Shown here: piece after piece, positions 1-11,887 of the stretch | Layout: every line of letters begins with the position of its first letter | How positions within the stretch are numbered: position 1 is the first letter of the stretch | Source: Balamuthia mandrillaris | Taxonomy: Eukaryota > Discosea > Longamoebia > Balamuthiidae | Reading direction: 5' to 3' | Assembly: GCA_031835245.1 (NCBI GenBank) | Contig: JAVKOQ010000009.1 | Span: 62,001 to 126,000 of the forward strand | Length of the DNA stretch: 64,000 bases | Program-made: the position numbers and the translations under genes | The notes under the pieces: model-generated | The model's database searches: none | What the model saw: the letters and a program-made list of their open reading frames with translations, nothing else | Told to the model about the DNA's origin: nothing

Positions 1-632
1 TACAAGGCTCTTCATGATGCCAACGTCCTCCTTGAAGGAACCTTGCTGAAGCCCAACATGGTCCTGCCTGGTACGTGTCTTCTTCTTTGTTCTCATCTTT
101 TCTGTATCGTCTTTTCATTTGTTATATTTCTTGAGTGACTCATTTCTGTTTTCCTCAACATTATAGGAAGAGACAGAGAGCAACTTCCCCCCGAACAGGT
201 GGCCCATGCTACCCTCACCGTTCTCTTGCGCACCGTTCCTGCCGCTGTTCCTGGCATCAATGTATTCCTCCCCCTTCTCTGCTTTTTCTTTTTTCAAAAC
301 ATTAACGTCTCTCTCTCTCTCCCTTTGCTCACTTCAAAAAAACATAGTTCTTGTCTGGAGGACAAAGCGAAGAGGAAGCCAGTCTCAACCTGAACGCAAT
401 GAACGCCCTACCAATGGCCCGACCCTGGAACGTGAGCTTCAGCTACGGCCGAGCCCTTCAGGCCAGCGCCCTCAAGGCATGGGGCGGCAAGAAGGAGAAC
501 GAGAAGGCCGGCCAGGAGGCCTTCTTGGAGAGGGCAAAGGCCAACTCGGAGGCCACTCTCGGCAAATACAAGGGCGGCGCGGGTGGCTCCTCTGCCGCCG
601 AGTCTCTGTTTGTCTCCAACTATCGCTACTAA
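1..632 (+). CDS. fba: fructose-bisphosphate aldolase, class I (3' part)
   Basis: This is the C-terminal part of class I aldolase, which splits fructose-1,6-bisphosphate into two triose phosphates in glycolysis. Three exons are visible: <1-70, 167-261 and 348-632. Both introns have GT-AG borders and the frame is continuous. Diagnostic blocks are [10 protein letters not shown] (the stretch around the Schiff-base lysine of the family), [36 protein letters not shown] and [12 protein letters not shown]; the protein ends in SNYRY, close to the conserved C-terminal tyrosine of vertebrate aldolases. The 5' part lies outside the window. C-ending codons are favoured, as expected of a highly expressed gene. 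It converges with the F-box/SPRY gene, with about 109 AT-rich bases between the two stops. Confidence 0.95.
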
Positions 633-741
633 ATATCTGCAATAATCGAAATTATTTGATAAAGAACAAATATCTACTATTTTTGGATTTTTTGATAAAT
701 AAGCGGATAGTTACAATTATTTGAAAACAGTTAACGATAAT

Positions 742-2105
742 TTAACAAAAGGTGATACAGGTGTCCCTCTCGTAGAGAGTGGCGGTGAAGTACAGTGGCG
801 GGGTGTGGGCTTCTAGCACGCGGTCCCACTGGTAGACGGGCTCCTCGTTCAGGAAGATGGATACGGACAGGGAAGAGTCCTGGTGGTACTGCACCCAGAA
901 GGAGAGGATGTCGCCGTCGTCGTAGTTCCGCCAGCCGTGCTCTGGCTCTCCTCTTCTGATCACTCCGTTGGAAGTGTAACCATAGTTGAACAGCCGTTTG
1001 TCGAACCCCACAAACTTTTCTTGGTACTATTGTTGTTTGAAATTTGTTGTTAAGAAGAGAAGCAAAGAGGTAGAGAAGAAAGAAGGAAGACAAGGAACAA
1101 AGCAGAAAGATTTAATTATAGAACTAACCGGCCACATGCTGTCCGTAATACCAAACCCAATGTTTGTTCGTGTTTTGCAGAGAACTTTGACCCTGAAGTA
1201 GTGGAAAGGAGCTTGAGCGGGGTTGATACCTTCCTCGGTTTGCAACGATACGTTGCTTTGGGGATACCTCTTAGAGTCGACGGTCGCTTTTCTGCCATCG
1301 GCCGATACATTAACGGTGTCCGCCTTTCTTGTTCGAGACCACTGAACAAGAAGAGGCAGAAGAGAGAGAGAGAGAGTGAGAGAGTTAGAGAGAGCAGCAG
1401 GCAAGTTCAGAGAGAAAATATTTGTAGAAGAAGACAAGGATGCGACAATGAATAGAAAAAGCAAAAGCACGTACATGATGACGTTGATAAAGGCGAATGA
1501 AGATGAGCCTCCACTCCGTTTTGGTCTCCTCACGACATTTGAGCAAAAGGCTCTGCAAAGCAGGCCATCCGGTCAGGCATTTGCTCTTCCACAACCTTTT
1601 ATTTATTGTTTAAAAAAAGTGTTTAACCCGGAAAGAAAGAAAGAAAACGGCAAGAAACCGAGAGGCGTACGTACGATTCATCCTCCGCGATCCGTCTCCA
1701 TTCCTGACTGACGAGCCGCAGCTTGGCGAGGCTGCGTGCCTCCAAGAAAGAGAATATGCAAAGCACTACCTCGTCTCCCACCCCACTCACAAAATCAAAT
1801 CTCTCCGAAACGGTCAAGTTCGACAGTTCATGTTCGCACAACGACGCAGAAGGAAGAAGCGCCTTTCCGTCCTCTTCTTCCTCGGCTTGATTGCTCGCTC
1901 TTAAAGAGGGTCTGCTCCTCTCCTTCTCCTGCTTTTGCTTCTCTTTCCTCTGCGTCTTCTTATGCATGTCGATGGGAGGTGGCGGTCGAGACGACGCAAC
2001 CAGCCCGCCACCCGTGGACCCATCCTCGGTTGCTGCTGCTGCCGCCGCCCCTACCCCTGAGGACGCTGCATCCCCAGAACGTCCAAAGAGAGAGAAGCAC
2101 TCCAT
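742..2105 (-). CDS. F-box and SPRY domain protein
   Basis: Four exons read on the minus strand: 2105-1675, 1595-1475, 1341-1129 and 1014-742. Phases agree and give about 345 residues. Residues about 1-90 are low-complexity (Ala/Gly/Pro, then Lys/Glu). An F-box follows (GDEVVLCIFSFLEARSLAKL, then LVSQEWRRIAEDES-LW), and the C-terminal half is a SPRY/B30.2-like domain (FRVKVL, NIGFGI, FVGFDKRLFNYG, GDILSFWV). F-box proteins join SCF ubiquitin ligases through Skp1, and SPRY domains bind substrates, so it is probably a substrate adaptor. The start at 2105 is chosen because it begins the well-formed protein; an in-frame ATG further upstream is possible. Three GTCGACA elements lie 88-164 bp upstream, shared with the divergent PH gene. 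Confidence 0.85.
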
Positions 2106-2192
2106 CCGCTCCAATCGGTTAGGCCTTTTGTTCTTCTTTATTTTATCAGAAACGGTGGAGCATTTGTGCTGCATTGCTGCTTGCCCTTTTGG

Positions 2193-2269
2193 TGTCGACA
2201 GTAATATGTCGACAGTGGAGAGGTTGCACGGGTTGTGCTGCAATGCTGTTGAAATCTGGAACGTCGACA
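2193..2269. promoter_or_regulatory. cluster of three GTCGACA elements in a divergent promoter
   Basis: TGTCGACA occurs at 2193-2200 and 2207-2214, and CGTCGACA at 2262-2269. The stretch lies between the divergent start codons at 2105 (-) and 2410 (+). The same palindrome recurs upstream of at least six other genes in this window. Function as a promoter or transcription-factor site is inferred from position only. Confidence 0.55.
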
Positions 2270-2409
2270 TTAAAATATCTTTCATTTTTTGAATGCATGG
2301 CATACCGGAAGGTTCCTTAATGTATTAATGAATTACATCGATGTTTTTGGTAAATTATCGGATAATTGTTTGATATGCATTATAAAAAATCGATCTTTTT
2401 GCAACTGTA

Positions 2410-3963
2410 ATGCAGAACCGTTTTTCTGACGGTAAAGAAAAACGAGAAATGGAAGAAGAAGAAGAAAGAAAGAGTGCCGTTGGGACATCGGACACTAACA
2501 CTACCGCCACCAGCAATAGCAGCAACCACAAGCCTCATAGCTCCGAACGCCGTCGCTGCCAGCTGGAAATGATCGGCGGAAGAGGAGGGGGTTCCGGAGT
2601 GCATAATCCCAACCAACGAAACTCGCGTGTGGTCGTTGTTACTTCATCGTCTTCTGCTTCCGCTTTTTCTTCTTCTTCTGCTTCGTCTGCTTTGCCGGTC
2701 GATAGACGTTCAGCCACAACCACAGCAACAAACGATACATTGTTTCAGCCTCAAAGAGACGTTTCTCCGTTTCCTTCTCGCAAAACGCTCCCTTCTCCGG
2801 TCACCTCGTTTAGGAGGGTGTCTCCCTCAGCACAACAAAAGAAAGAAGAAGAGGGAGAGGAGGAAGAGGAGGATGATCGCATGCGGTTTTTCGAGTTCTC
2901 TTCCAGTGACTCTGCTTCTTGCTCTCCACGGCCGACTCTCACTAAAGATCCCAGTGCTTTGGTTGGACTTTTTTTCTTGTTTTCTTCGTCTTCTATTATT
3001 TTTTCTTTCTTATTTTTCTTTTTCTTTTTATTTTTATTTTTCTTTTTATTTTTCTTTTTCTCTTTTTTTTCTTTTTGCTATATTACACTTCGTTAACGAC
3101 AAGAAAAAAAAAATACAGTCCGTTGGATACTTCTCTTTCGACAATAGCGTGACGAAGAAAGGATGGCTGCAACAAAAAGGCGGGTTGGTCAACTCGTTGA
3201 AGAAGCGATGGTTCGTGCTTCAGCATAATCGACTCTATTACTATCGTCATCCTCAGGTATTCCTTCTATTTCTTCAATCTGCTTTCTTCTTCCGCTCTAA
3301 CTCTTTCTCCTCTTTCTATGTTTGCTTCTTTCTTCTTTGTTTAAAATAAAAAAGGATGATACGCCATTAGGTTTTATCCCTCTCGCTCGTTGTTGCTTTC
3401 GTCTGAGCAGCGTTCAAAGAAAGAACACAGCGAAACGAAGGAGGTATTGTTTAGAGCTGTATGACCCTTTGCGAGTTTTTTCAAAGCGTCATCCATCCTT
3501 CAACATTTTTGCCGATTCTCAAGAGGAGCTCGAAGAATGGATTCAAGCTTTAAATCTGGAAGTTAGTACCTCTCCTCAACTTGTTGTTCTTCTGCACCTT
3601 CTCCTTCTCCTTCTTGTTCTTCTTCTTCTTGTTCTTCTTGTTCTTGTTCTTGTTCTTCTTCTTCTTCTTCTTCTTCTTCTTCTTCTTCTTCTTCTTGTTC
3701 TTCTTCTTCTTCTTCTTCTTCTTCTTCTTCTGTTCTTCTTGTTCTTCTTGTTCTTCTTGTTCTTCTTGTTCTTCTTGTTCTTCTTCTTCTTCTTCTTGTT
3801 CTTCTTCTTCTTCTTCTTCTTCTTCTTCTTCTTCTTCTTGTTCTTCTTCTTCTTCTTCTTCTTCTTCTTCTTTCTTCTTCTTGTTCTTCTTGTTCTTCTT
3901 GTTCTTCTTGTTCTTCTTGTTCTTCTTGTTCTTCTTCTTCTTCTTGTTCTTCTTCTTCTTCTT

Positions 3964-3994
<31 letters not shown>

Positions 3995-4246
3995 TTTTGC
4001 GTTTGTATAAAGGATTTAGCAGGATTGTGGGGTTCTTCCTCAGCATTGTTGAGCCCTTCGCCGATAGTAAAAGAAGGATGGCTTACTAAACGTGGAGGAC
4101 GTGTCAAGGTTTTCTTATCTTCATTCTTTTTGGTTGCGATTCTTCTGCCTAACGAACGCGTTTAACCACCAGTCATGGCGGCGGAGATGGTTTGTTTTGC
4201 GAGACAGCATGCTTCATTATTACAGAGACGAAAAGGTTTCTCTTCA

Positions 4247-4279
<33 letters not shown>

Positions 4280-4561
4280 TTCACTCTTCAGTTTATTGTT
4301 TAGACTCCTTTCTCACCAATATTCAAAGAAACTGGAGGCATTGGGCTTTATTCCGGTGGACCAATGTTTCATTCGGGTGCTTTCCACTGCTGAAGACTTT
4401 CAGAAAAACAGAATACGTAACTAGCCGACCACCCAAGGTTCTCCCTGTGTTTAATTCTTTCTTTATTCACTCCTTTTTGTTGGCGGTATAGGCCTTCCGG
4501 AAAAGAAGAGGCAATTCATTTTTGAAATCACTGGTTCTTTCTCTTCTCTCCTCTTTTGTTC

Positions 4562-4599
<38 letters not shown>

Positions 4600-6681
4600 C
4601 CAACCAATTTTAACGATTTGAAAAACAGATATTTGTCGCTCCTTCAGTCGTCGCCACAAAAGCTTCTTCCTAAAAGCAGATTCAGAGCCTATAATGGATG
4701 CGTGGATAAGCCAACTATGTTGTGCTCGTTTCAAAACTAACTTTTCCCAAAACGACAGCCTTTCATCTTCACCTTCATCGTCATCCCCGCATCATCCACC
4801 CTCTAAGGACAGGATTAACCGCAAAAGATTCAGCAGAAGAAGAAGAGCTGGAAGCATCGGCCTCAAACTTGCGGAAGATGAGTTCATCATTCAAATTAAC
4901 TCGGGAGATCCTGATGCAGTGGCTTCACGTTATGGAATGGAAAACTTGGGCCTCGTTCCTGAGATATCTCCGTTCTCGTTTCGTTTTCGACGCACTTTGC
5001 AACCGTCATCTTCGCAGCCGGTAAATTACTTCTTCTCCGCTTTAGCGGCTGATTCGAGTATTTTTTGTTCTTTTTCTTCTGCTTCTTCCTCGCCCCTTCG
5101 TTCGAATTCTTCTTCGTCTTCTTCGTCGTTCTCTCATGCAATCCATAACAATCGAGTGCATAGAAAAGATGAGAAGGAGGAGAAGGAAGCGAATGAACAC
5201 GAAGAGGAGATCGATTTTGTGAGGAGAGTAGAATGGAACGATGATGAAGGCGAAGAAGAAAGCGATACAGAACCAGAAATGAGAGAGGAGAATATAAACG
5301 GAGTTTTAGATATAGACACAATGCCAGGAAGGCAGAAGGATGAAAACAAAGTTAAGGAAGAAGAAGAAGAAGAAGAAGAAGAATGGGAATGGAAATGGGA
5401 TTGGCAACGCAGTGAAGAGGAACCCGAAGACAGGAAGGAGGAAGAGGAACAAGAAAATCTGGTGCAATGCATTCTTTGGATCATAGAGTCTTTGGACGAT
5501 TTTGGAGTGCATCATTCCGCTATATTTGATGTCATTACAAACACCGATCCATTATTCCAACCTTGGCGGAGTCTGGTGGAAGGCATACAAGGTAACTCAC
5601 CATTAATCCTTCTTGTTTGCTTGTTCTTCTTGTTGTTTTCTCGTTATTGCACAAGATACTTACATTTTATGTTTATTCATTAATGGAAGAACGCAAGTGG
5701 CATCTCAAACGGCTGAAATGGTTCTTCGCTGACAAAGAAAGCTTTTTCCACCTATCCTCTCATCGTCACAACAGAACAACCACAAGTAACAATGCATTCT
5801 CCCCTCCATGCTCTCCTCCACCGTTTTCTCCTCCTTCTTTCTCTCCGCTTTCTTCGCGCTCTGCGGCAGATAAAAGTTTTGCTTACGTTATGGCCGAAAG
5901 AAGGGCTCGTTTGCTTACCAATCTTCTCTTTCATGCCCTTCGACATTTGAACATTCCTCTTCTCCTTTTGTCTTCTTCATCTTCGCAGCTGCAACACACG
6001 ATGTCCACTCGATCTTTGCAAGAGATCATCCATCACTCGCTTTCTCCTCTTCATCAAAACTTGTTGCAGAGCTTGCTCACTTTGATCAACCACATCGCCA
6101 TCTCTCGTCACCTTCCGCTGCAACAAGTTATTGTTGCATTTGTTCCATTCTTTTCTGCTCCTTCATTTGCTTCATCCTCATCATCGAATGGTTGGAGGAC
6201 GCAACGAAAGAGAAGCACCAACAAAAGACCCAAGTCATATTCACAAAACGGATGTTTCATCTCCACGCAAAGGAACAGCATTGGCACTTCTTCATTGGAA
6301 AGCAATAATGACAACCACCTTCCTCCGACTGTTCTTCTCTCAACGGCTTCGCAATGGCAATCAGCAAGAAGAAGCTCGTCATCTGCTTCCTCCACTTCTT
6401 CTTCCTTCTCTTCTTCCACTTCTCTTTCCCCTTCTCCTTCGTTTTCTCCTTCTCCGTCTCCCTCTTCTTGGTCGAAAGCGGAAATGAAATATCGGTACCA
6501 ACGAAAGCAAAACGAGGAAGCGGAGGAAGAAACGGAACGTTCATTGCTGGGTGAGAGCGATTACGAATGGATGAAAGAACTGAAGGACAGCGCAGTGGCA
6601 AACACCGCCAAACTGATCGAACGGTTGATAGAGGAGTATGACCTTCTCTTCCTCGTTGAAGCCTCATTTTTGAAAGAATAA
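2410..6681 (+). CDS. PH-PH domain protein with degenerate RhoGAP-like C-terminus
   Basis: Nine exons with consistent phases: 2410-2961, 3119-3256, 3355-3561, 4013-4108, 4173-4235, 4329-4416, 4492-4533, 4629-5591 and 5690-6681, about 1046 residues. Residues 1-184 are Ser/Glu-rich. PH domain 1 (about 194-299) shows KKGWLQQKGG, KKRWFVLQHNRLYYY and ELEEWIQALN. PH domain 2 (about 320-420) shows VKEGWLTKRGG, WRRRWFVLRDSMLHYYRDEK, GFIPVDQCF and PIMDAWISQL. After an acidic linker, LVQCILWIIESLDDFGVHHS and later HQNLLQSLLTLINHIA resemble the first and middle helices of RhoGAP domains, but the GIFRVSG arginine-finger motif reads AIFDVIT. It therefore probably binds phosphoinositides at membranes without GAP catalysis. 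Its 3' end lies 47 bp from the convergent receptor gene. Confidence 0.85.
3596..3994 (+). repeat. intronic (TTC)n/(TTG) repeat, about 400 bp
   Basis: An almost pure array of TTC with interspersed TTG units fills most of the 451-bp intron 3562-4012 of the PH gene. On the sense strand it is entirely pyrimidine-rich apart from the G of TTG. Long open frames across it are repeat artefacts, not genes. Confidence 0.95.
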
Positions 6682-6728
6682 AACAAACAAAGACTTTTGT
6701 TGGTTACACAACACTACTGCCACGATCA

Positions 6729-8201
6729 TTACAAAGGGAAGAATGCCGCCCAGGATGAGAAGGAGGCTGTTCTTGCTGCTTCGCTTGTATCTTTGTGCAT
6801 CAAACCATTCCATTGTAAGCACAAAACCACAAAGAGCAAGAAGAAAAAGAAGAAGAATATGAAAAAGGAACGAAGAAGAGAGAAAAAGCAAAGAAAACCA
6901 GGAAGAGCAGAAGAAGACCAAGGACGAAATGAGAAAGCAAAAGGAAAAAGGCAGAGGGAGGGAGTGGTTGGAACCTGTGGAACTGCTTGCACTGGCTGAG
7001 CTGGCATTGCTCTCGCTGCTCTGGTCTGAGGTGATGAGGGTGAAGTTGAAGGTGGTGGTGCATTGGGCCAAGGTGCCAAGAGCATCCTCCACCTGCACTG
7101 TGATGTTGTGCAGACCAACAGCCAGGAGGGTGCCCGCTGCTGGGCTTTGGGTGATGTTGATGGGACCATGACAAGTGCCCACCACATGGAGGGAGGAGGC
7201 GGTGCTGAAATCCGGCACTGCCGTTTCCCTCTCCTCTCTCTCATCGCTCATGCCCTCGCTGCATGTGATGATGGTGAGGGGTTGAGGGGCAAACGACCCA
7301 CACCCTGTTGTGTGTTCGTTGTTCAAGTGATAAGTCAAACTTGGGCTGGAAGATCGGCCGCAGCACACGTACCACTCATGGAGTAAAACAAAGCATTGGC
7401 CATCAGCTCCGCGCCTTGCGTGTTCCTCATCCAACCGCCGTAGGCCCGTCCTTCTGTATCCTCTTGTGTCTTGTAAGAAACAGGATGGAAGTTGAGGTCC
7501 ACGCGGTTGGTCTTGTTGGGGCCGACTTCGTCACGAACAGCCATCAGCACCACCCCATCGTCATATCCAGCCACCACATAGGACCCTCCCGCCATCTTGC
7601 TCTCCACTTGACTGGGCAAAATGTTCGTGCGAAGAGCAGCGCCACCGGTTCTAAAGGAAGTGATGTTGTGCATGGTGGGGTGCTCCGGCAAGAACACCTC
7701 CCCAAGTTTCGTATTTCCGAAACCTCCGCTGGTAGTAACGGGAACGTTGGTGCCGGCCGCCTGAGGTAGGATGACGGAGGACTGTGCGGGGAAGGCTCCT
7801 TTGAGGCCGTTGGCTCCGCTGAAACCAGCCACAGCCAGCACCACGCCCCCTCCTTGCTCCACGAACCCTTGTAACAAGTCTCCTAGCACCTCCGGCTCTG
7901 GGAAGGGTGCCATGTCCATGTAGGTGAGGGCCTCGTGCTCAAGCTCAAAACCAGCAATGCCGGACCAAAGAAGCAGGGCGTCGAAGTTTCGCACAAGCTC
8001 CTCCAAAGAGGGAAGAGAGCTCTCGTTCAAGAAGGTCACGCTCTCGAACCGCCCTGTTTCAGACAGCCTCAGCGACACGTCCAATCTGTACAGCTCGTTG
8101 ACCTCGGTGGTAATCAGGCCAATCTTTTGCCCTTGGCTGGTCTTGCAACCGCAGAGAGCGAGGGCAACCATCACAACAAGCAACACGGGAACCACTCTCA
8201 T
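6729..8201 (-). CDS. receptor-like ectodomain protein without kinase (array copy A)
   Basis: Three exons: 8201-7373, 7304-6975 and 6790-6729, about 406 residues. A signal peptide (hydrophobic VPVLLVVMVALALCGC) is followed by the GATase/flavodoxin-like ectodomain shared by the array ([28 protein letters not shown], residues about 25-276). A HYR domain comes next ([22 protein letters not shown], about 280-365). In its paralogues the third exon encodes a transmembrane helix and juxtamembrane segment. Here an indel puts the helix-coding bases in another frame, so canonical splicing ends in a short tail at 6729. No kinase exons follow. It may be a secreted decoy or a pseudogene. If an unusual splice restored the other frame, a membrane-anchored form ending at 6664 would result. 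Confidence 0.65.
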
Positions 8202-8369
8202 CTTCTTGCCGAAAACTTTTTGTAGGCAGGAGTGAAGACTGAACAGACAAGAAGGAAGAAGGAAGGCAACAGACTACAAAATTGCTCATTAATTATATAC
8301 ATAACAAGTAGCCTCCGTCGCCGCAAACAAGCGTTAGTCAGAAGGTATAACCGTCACTACATGAGGATC

Positions 8370-8645
8370 AGGTATACCATAGCACCGCGACGATGTCATC
8401 CATGGTGGGGCGGTCCTTGGGGTCGTACTGCCAGCATGCCTTCATGATGCCTTGCAGCTCCTCTGGAATCTCTCAGAAGCCACTAACAAAAACAAAAACA
8501 AACAAGGATACACAATATAACTAGGAGGACGTGGTCTGATGAACGACAGCGAGAGCGGCTTGCACCAGGGAGAGGTGAGGAAATACGCCTCCTCTCCAAA
8601 GTTGACTGTTCATCTGTCTCCGTGTCTGCCGTGAGGCAGAATAAT
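8370..8645 (-). pseudogene. remnant kinase tail exons of a lost receptor copy
   Basis: Two blocks match the last two kinase exons of the neighbouring receptors. At about 8375-8475 the minus strand still encodes [19 protein letters not shown], with a small deletion just before it. At about 8521-8600 it matches the [11 protein letters not shown] exon. No upstream exons are present, and both blocks carry changes at splice or coding positions. They are leftovers of a copy deleted between copies A and B. Confidence 0.7.
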
Positions 8646-8819
8646 CCAAGTCTTTGACTACGCCAATGATGAAGGAAGTAACAAAGAAATAAGAACGGAA
8701 GAATGAAGACAAGAGAAGACGAGTTGCGCTTTGACCGCTCTGTTTTCGAGTGTGTAGGATTACCATCGTTGCAATGTAAGTAATCGTTAATGAGCTTTTA
8801 TCCATCTACAAGTACAGGG

Positions 8820-10595
8820 TCAGGAGGAGGAGGAGGAAGAGGACAAGATGGCAACGATGTCATCCATGGTGGGACGGTCCTTGGGGTCATACTGCCAGCA
8901 TGCCTTCATCACTTTTTGCAACACCTCTGGAATGTCCTCCGGGATGTCCAGCGTTACCTCTGCGAAAAGAAAGGAGAACGCACATTTAACATAATGATGA
9001 GGAACCATAACAAAATAAAAGACAAGTACTCTGATCAACGACGGCGAGCGCAGCTTGCACAAGGGAGAGGTGAGGATATGGCTCCTCCCCAAAGTTGACG
9101 ATCTCCCACAAGACCACCCCATAGCTCCACACATCCGACTTTTGGGAGTACATCTGTTGGGAGATGCTCTCCGGCGCCATCCTGCATCAACAAATGACCA
9201 GGAATTCAAGTGTTCATCAGCCAATCAACCAACCAACGGGTTGGACAAAACGGTGACGATGGAGATCAGTACCACTTCAAAGGACCAACTTCAGACTTGG
9301 TCGTTTGTTCTTCTGTTGAGTCTGTGTCTCTTTTCAGCCGCGACAACCCAAAGTCTTACCGTTGTGGATTATATCAGCATCTCATCAGAAAGAACGAATG
9401 AAGAAGAGGAAGAGATAAAAGGAGGTGAGCAAAGTACCACTGATTTTGATGGTGAACTCTTCAGTGAGCAACAAGTTGCGAGCAGCCAAGTCTCGATGAA
9501 TGATCCCCTCCGAATGGAGATGGCACATGCCCACTGCGATCTCTCTCGCCATTTGAATCATCCTCCTGTAATCCACCATGGCCTCCCCTTCCTCGGACAT
9601 GAGGAAGTGTCTCAAGTCTCCTTTGGCCATGAACTCAGTGACCACGTAGTGATTGTGCAAGTCGTCTTCGCACACTCCCAACAAAAGCAGCACGTTTCCG
9701 TGAGGACGCAGGTTTCTGGTTGTTGTTTTCCCAAAGTGAGCAAGACAAGAGAATCCAGAGACAAAGAAGGGGAGATAAAGCAAGAAATAGCTAAGGCCAA
9801 CTTGACGAGGAAAACGAGAGAGCGAGAGCGAGGGAGAGAGAGCGAGAGCGAGGGAGAGAGAGAGAGAGAGAGAGAGAGAAGGACAAGAAGAAGAGGAAGG
9901 AGAGAAGGCAAGGTACTGCATGATTTCCATTTCACTTTTCAATTGTTCCAGCTCATTGTTGTGCTTCGCTAGAATCTGTATTCGTGTCAGCATTGGAGGC
10001 ACTCACCACCACACAGAATCAACAGAAAAGAAAAGAGGAAGAATGGAGGGAGGGATGAGAACAAACTTGTTTGATGGCCACGGCCGTTCCTCGCCACTTT
10101 CCTTTCATCACCACTCCGAACCCTCTGTGAACAAACAAATAAAAAAGCAAAACAAACAAAGCATTGACATGACGACGAGCAGCAACAATATGAGAAACAG
10201 AAAAACAAAAAAACAAAAAAGCAAAAGGATTGTACCCCCGTCCGATCTCTTCACCGAGAGTTAACTCAGAGAACTGAATGTTCCAATTGAAGCCCAATCC
10301 TCTGTCTGCGTGCTCTGTTGAACCTTCCTTCCCAGGCAACCTGCCACGTTGGGTGGGATTGCGTTGGTACATGCTCTCTCCTCCTTCCTCCAAGTCTTTC
10401 TGCATTCTTCTCCGTTTCCCCAGGGTCCTTCGTCTCAACACCACTGCCACCACGATGGCCGCCACCAAGATCAACAACAAGGGCAGACCCAGACCCAGGC
10501 CCAAGGCCAGAGGAAGTTCGCTCCCATTGTCTGCCCTCTTCTCTTCACTTGTGACTGTCACAGCAAAGGTCAGCATAACAGGCCAATGAAAAGAA

Positions 10596-10643
<48 letters not shown>

Positions 10644-11887
10644 CAAAACAAGAATGTTACCCGTATCGCTGCTATCATCATCACTGGAGCTCCCATCATT
10701 GACACTGCTTGTGCTGGCAGGATCCGCGGGGATGAAGGTGAAGGTGGTGGTGCATTGGAGCAAGGTGCCAAGGGCATCCTCCACCTGCACTGTGATGTTG
10801 TGCAGACCAACAGCCAGGAGGGTGCCCGCTGCTGGGCTTTGGGTGATGTTGATGGGACCATGGCAAGTGCCCACCACACGGAGGGAGGAGGCGGTGCTGA
10901 AATCCGGCACTGCCATCTCCCTCTCCTCTCCCTCCACGCTCATGCCCTCGCTGCATGTGATGATGGTGAGGGGTTGAGGGGCAAACGACCCACACCCTGT
11001 TTTTGTTTGTTGAGGACACATTGTCAGGCACGTGGAAGATGTAAGAGTGAAAGGAAAGGCGCCGTACCACTCATGGAGTAATACAGAGCATTGGCCATCA
11101 ACTCTCTTCCATCTGTGTTCCTCACCCAACCTGCTGCTATGCGGCCTGGTGCATCATAATCAATAATTGTTTGTTGAGAGACAGGATGGAAGTTGAGGTC
11201 CACGCGGTTGGTCTTGTTGGGGCCGACCTCATCACGAACAGCCACCAGCAGAACCCCATCGTCAAAGGCAGCCACCGCGTAGGACCCTTCCGCCATCTTC
11301 TTCACTTGACTGGGCAACATGTTCGCGCGAATGGCAATTCCTCTGGTCTTAAAGGAAGTGACGTTGTGCATGGTGGGGTGCTCCGGCAGGTACACCCTTC
11401 CAAGGTTCTTGTGACCGGTTTCTCCGCTCTCGGTGGCGGTGAGTTTGTGGTCAGCCTGGGGCAAGATGACGGAGGACTGTGCGGGGAAGGCTCCTTTGAG
11501 GCCATGCTCTCCGCTGAAACCAGCCACAGCCAGCACCACGCCCCCTCCTTGCTCCACGAACCCTTGTAACAAGTCTCCCAACTGCTCCGGCTCTGGGAAG
11601 GGCTGCATATCGGTGCTGAGGATTGTGGGCTCGGAGGCCATGCCAGACCACACTAAGAGGGCATCAAAGTTTCGAACCAGTTCTTCCAGCGTGGGGAGAG
11701 AGCTTTCGTTCAAGAAGGTAACGCTCTCGAACCGGCCCGTTTCGTTCAAACGTAATGGTACGTCCGCTCTATAGCGCGGGTTCACTTCTGTGGTCAGCAG
11801 CCCAATCCTTTGACCCTTGCAGAGGTGCTGAACAAGAAACAGGGCCGCCACCATCACCACAAGAGCACGCGCAGGACCAGCCCCCAT
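8820..11887 (-). CDS. receptor tyrosine kinase, array copy B (intact)
   Basis: Nine exons with fully consistent phases: 11887-11068, 10996-10661, 10554-10236, 10124-10067, 9975-9917, 9715-9438, 9354-9273, 9181-9030 and 8959-8820, 747 residues. Order: signal peptide; GATase/flavodoxin-like ectodomain (about 25-273); HYR domain (about 275-360); transmembrane helix ([20 protein letters not shown]); basic juxtamembrane segment; protein kinase. The kinase has a glycine loop (GEEIGRGG-FGVV), [22 protein letters not shown] and a tail [20 protein letters not shown] and KWMAPE are tyrosine-kinase type. It should sit in the plasma membrane and signal in response to an unknown ligand. The start at 11887 is chosen because it directly precedes the signal peptide; an in-frame ATG exists at 11992. 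Confidence 0.88.
9826..9880 (-). repeat. intronic (CT)n microsatellite of receptor copy B
   Basis: A GA-rich tract on the plus strand is (CT)n on the sense strand of the receptor gene, in the intron between the exons at 9975-9917 and 9715-9438. A longer allele occurs in the equivalent intron of copy C at about 13525-13606. The introns are otherwise nearly identical. Confidence 0.85.

Noticed and set aside
3550-4107. Long open frames of poly-Leu/Phe or poly-Lys/Glu/Arg on both strands
   Set aside because: They are translations of the TTC/TTG repeat inside an intron of the PH gene. The same applies to 34851-35093, 45134-45303, 50280-50430 and 59740-60007.
6928-11081. Plus-strand open frames through the receptor array (also 13211-13699, 16086-16349)
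   Set aside because: They are antisense to conserved HYR and kinase exons and recur only because those exons are duplicated.
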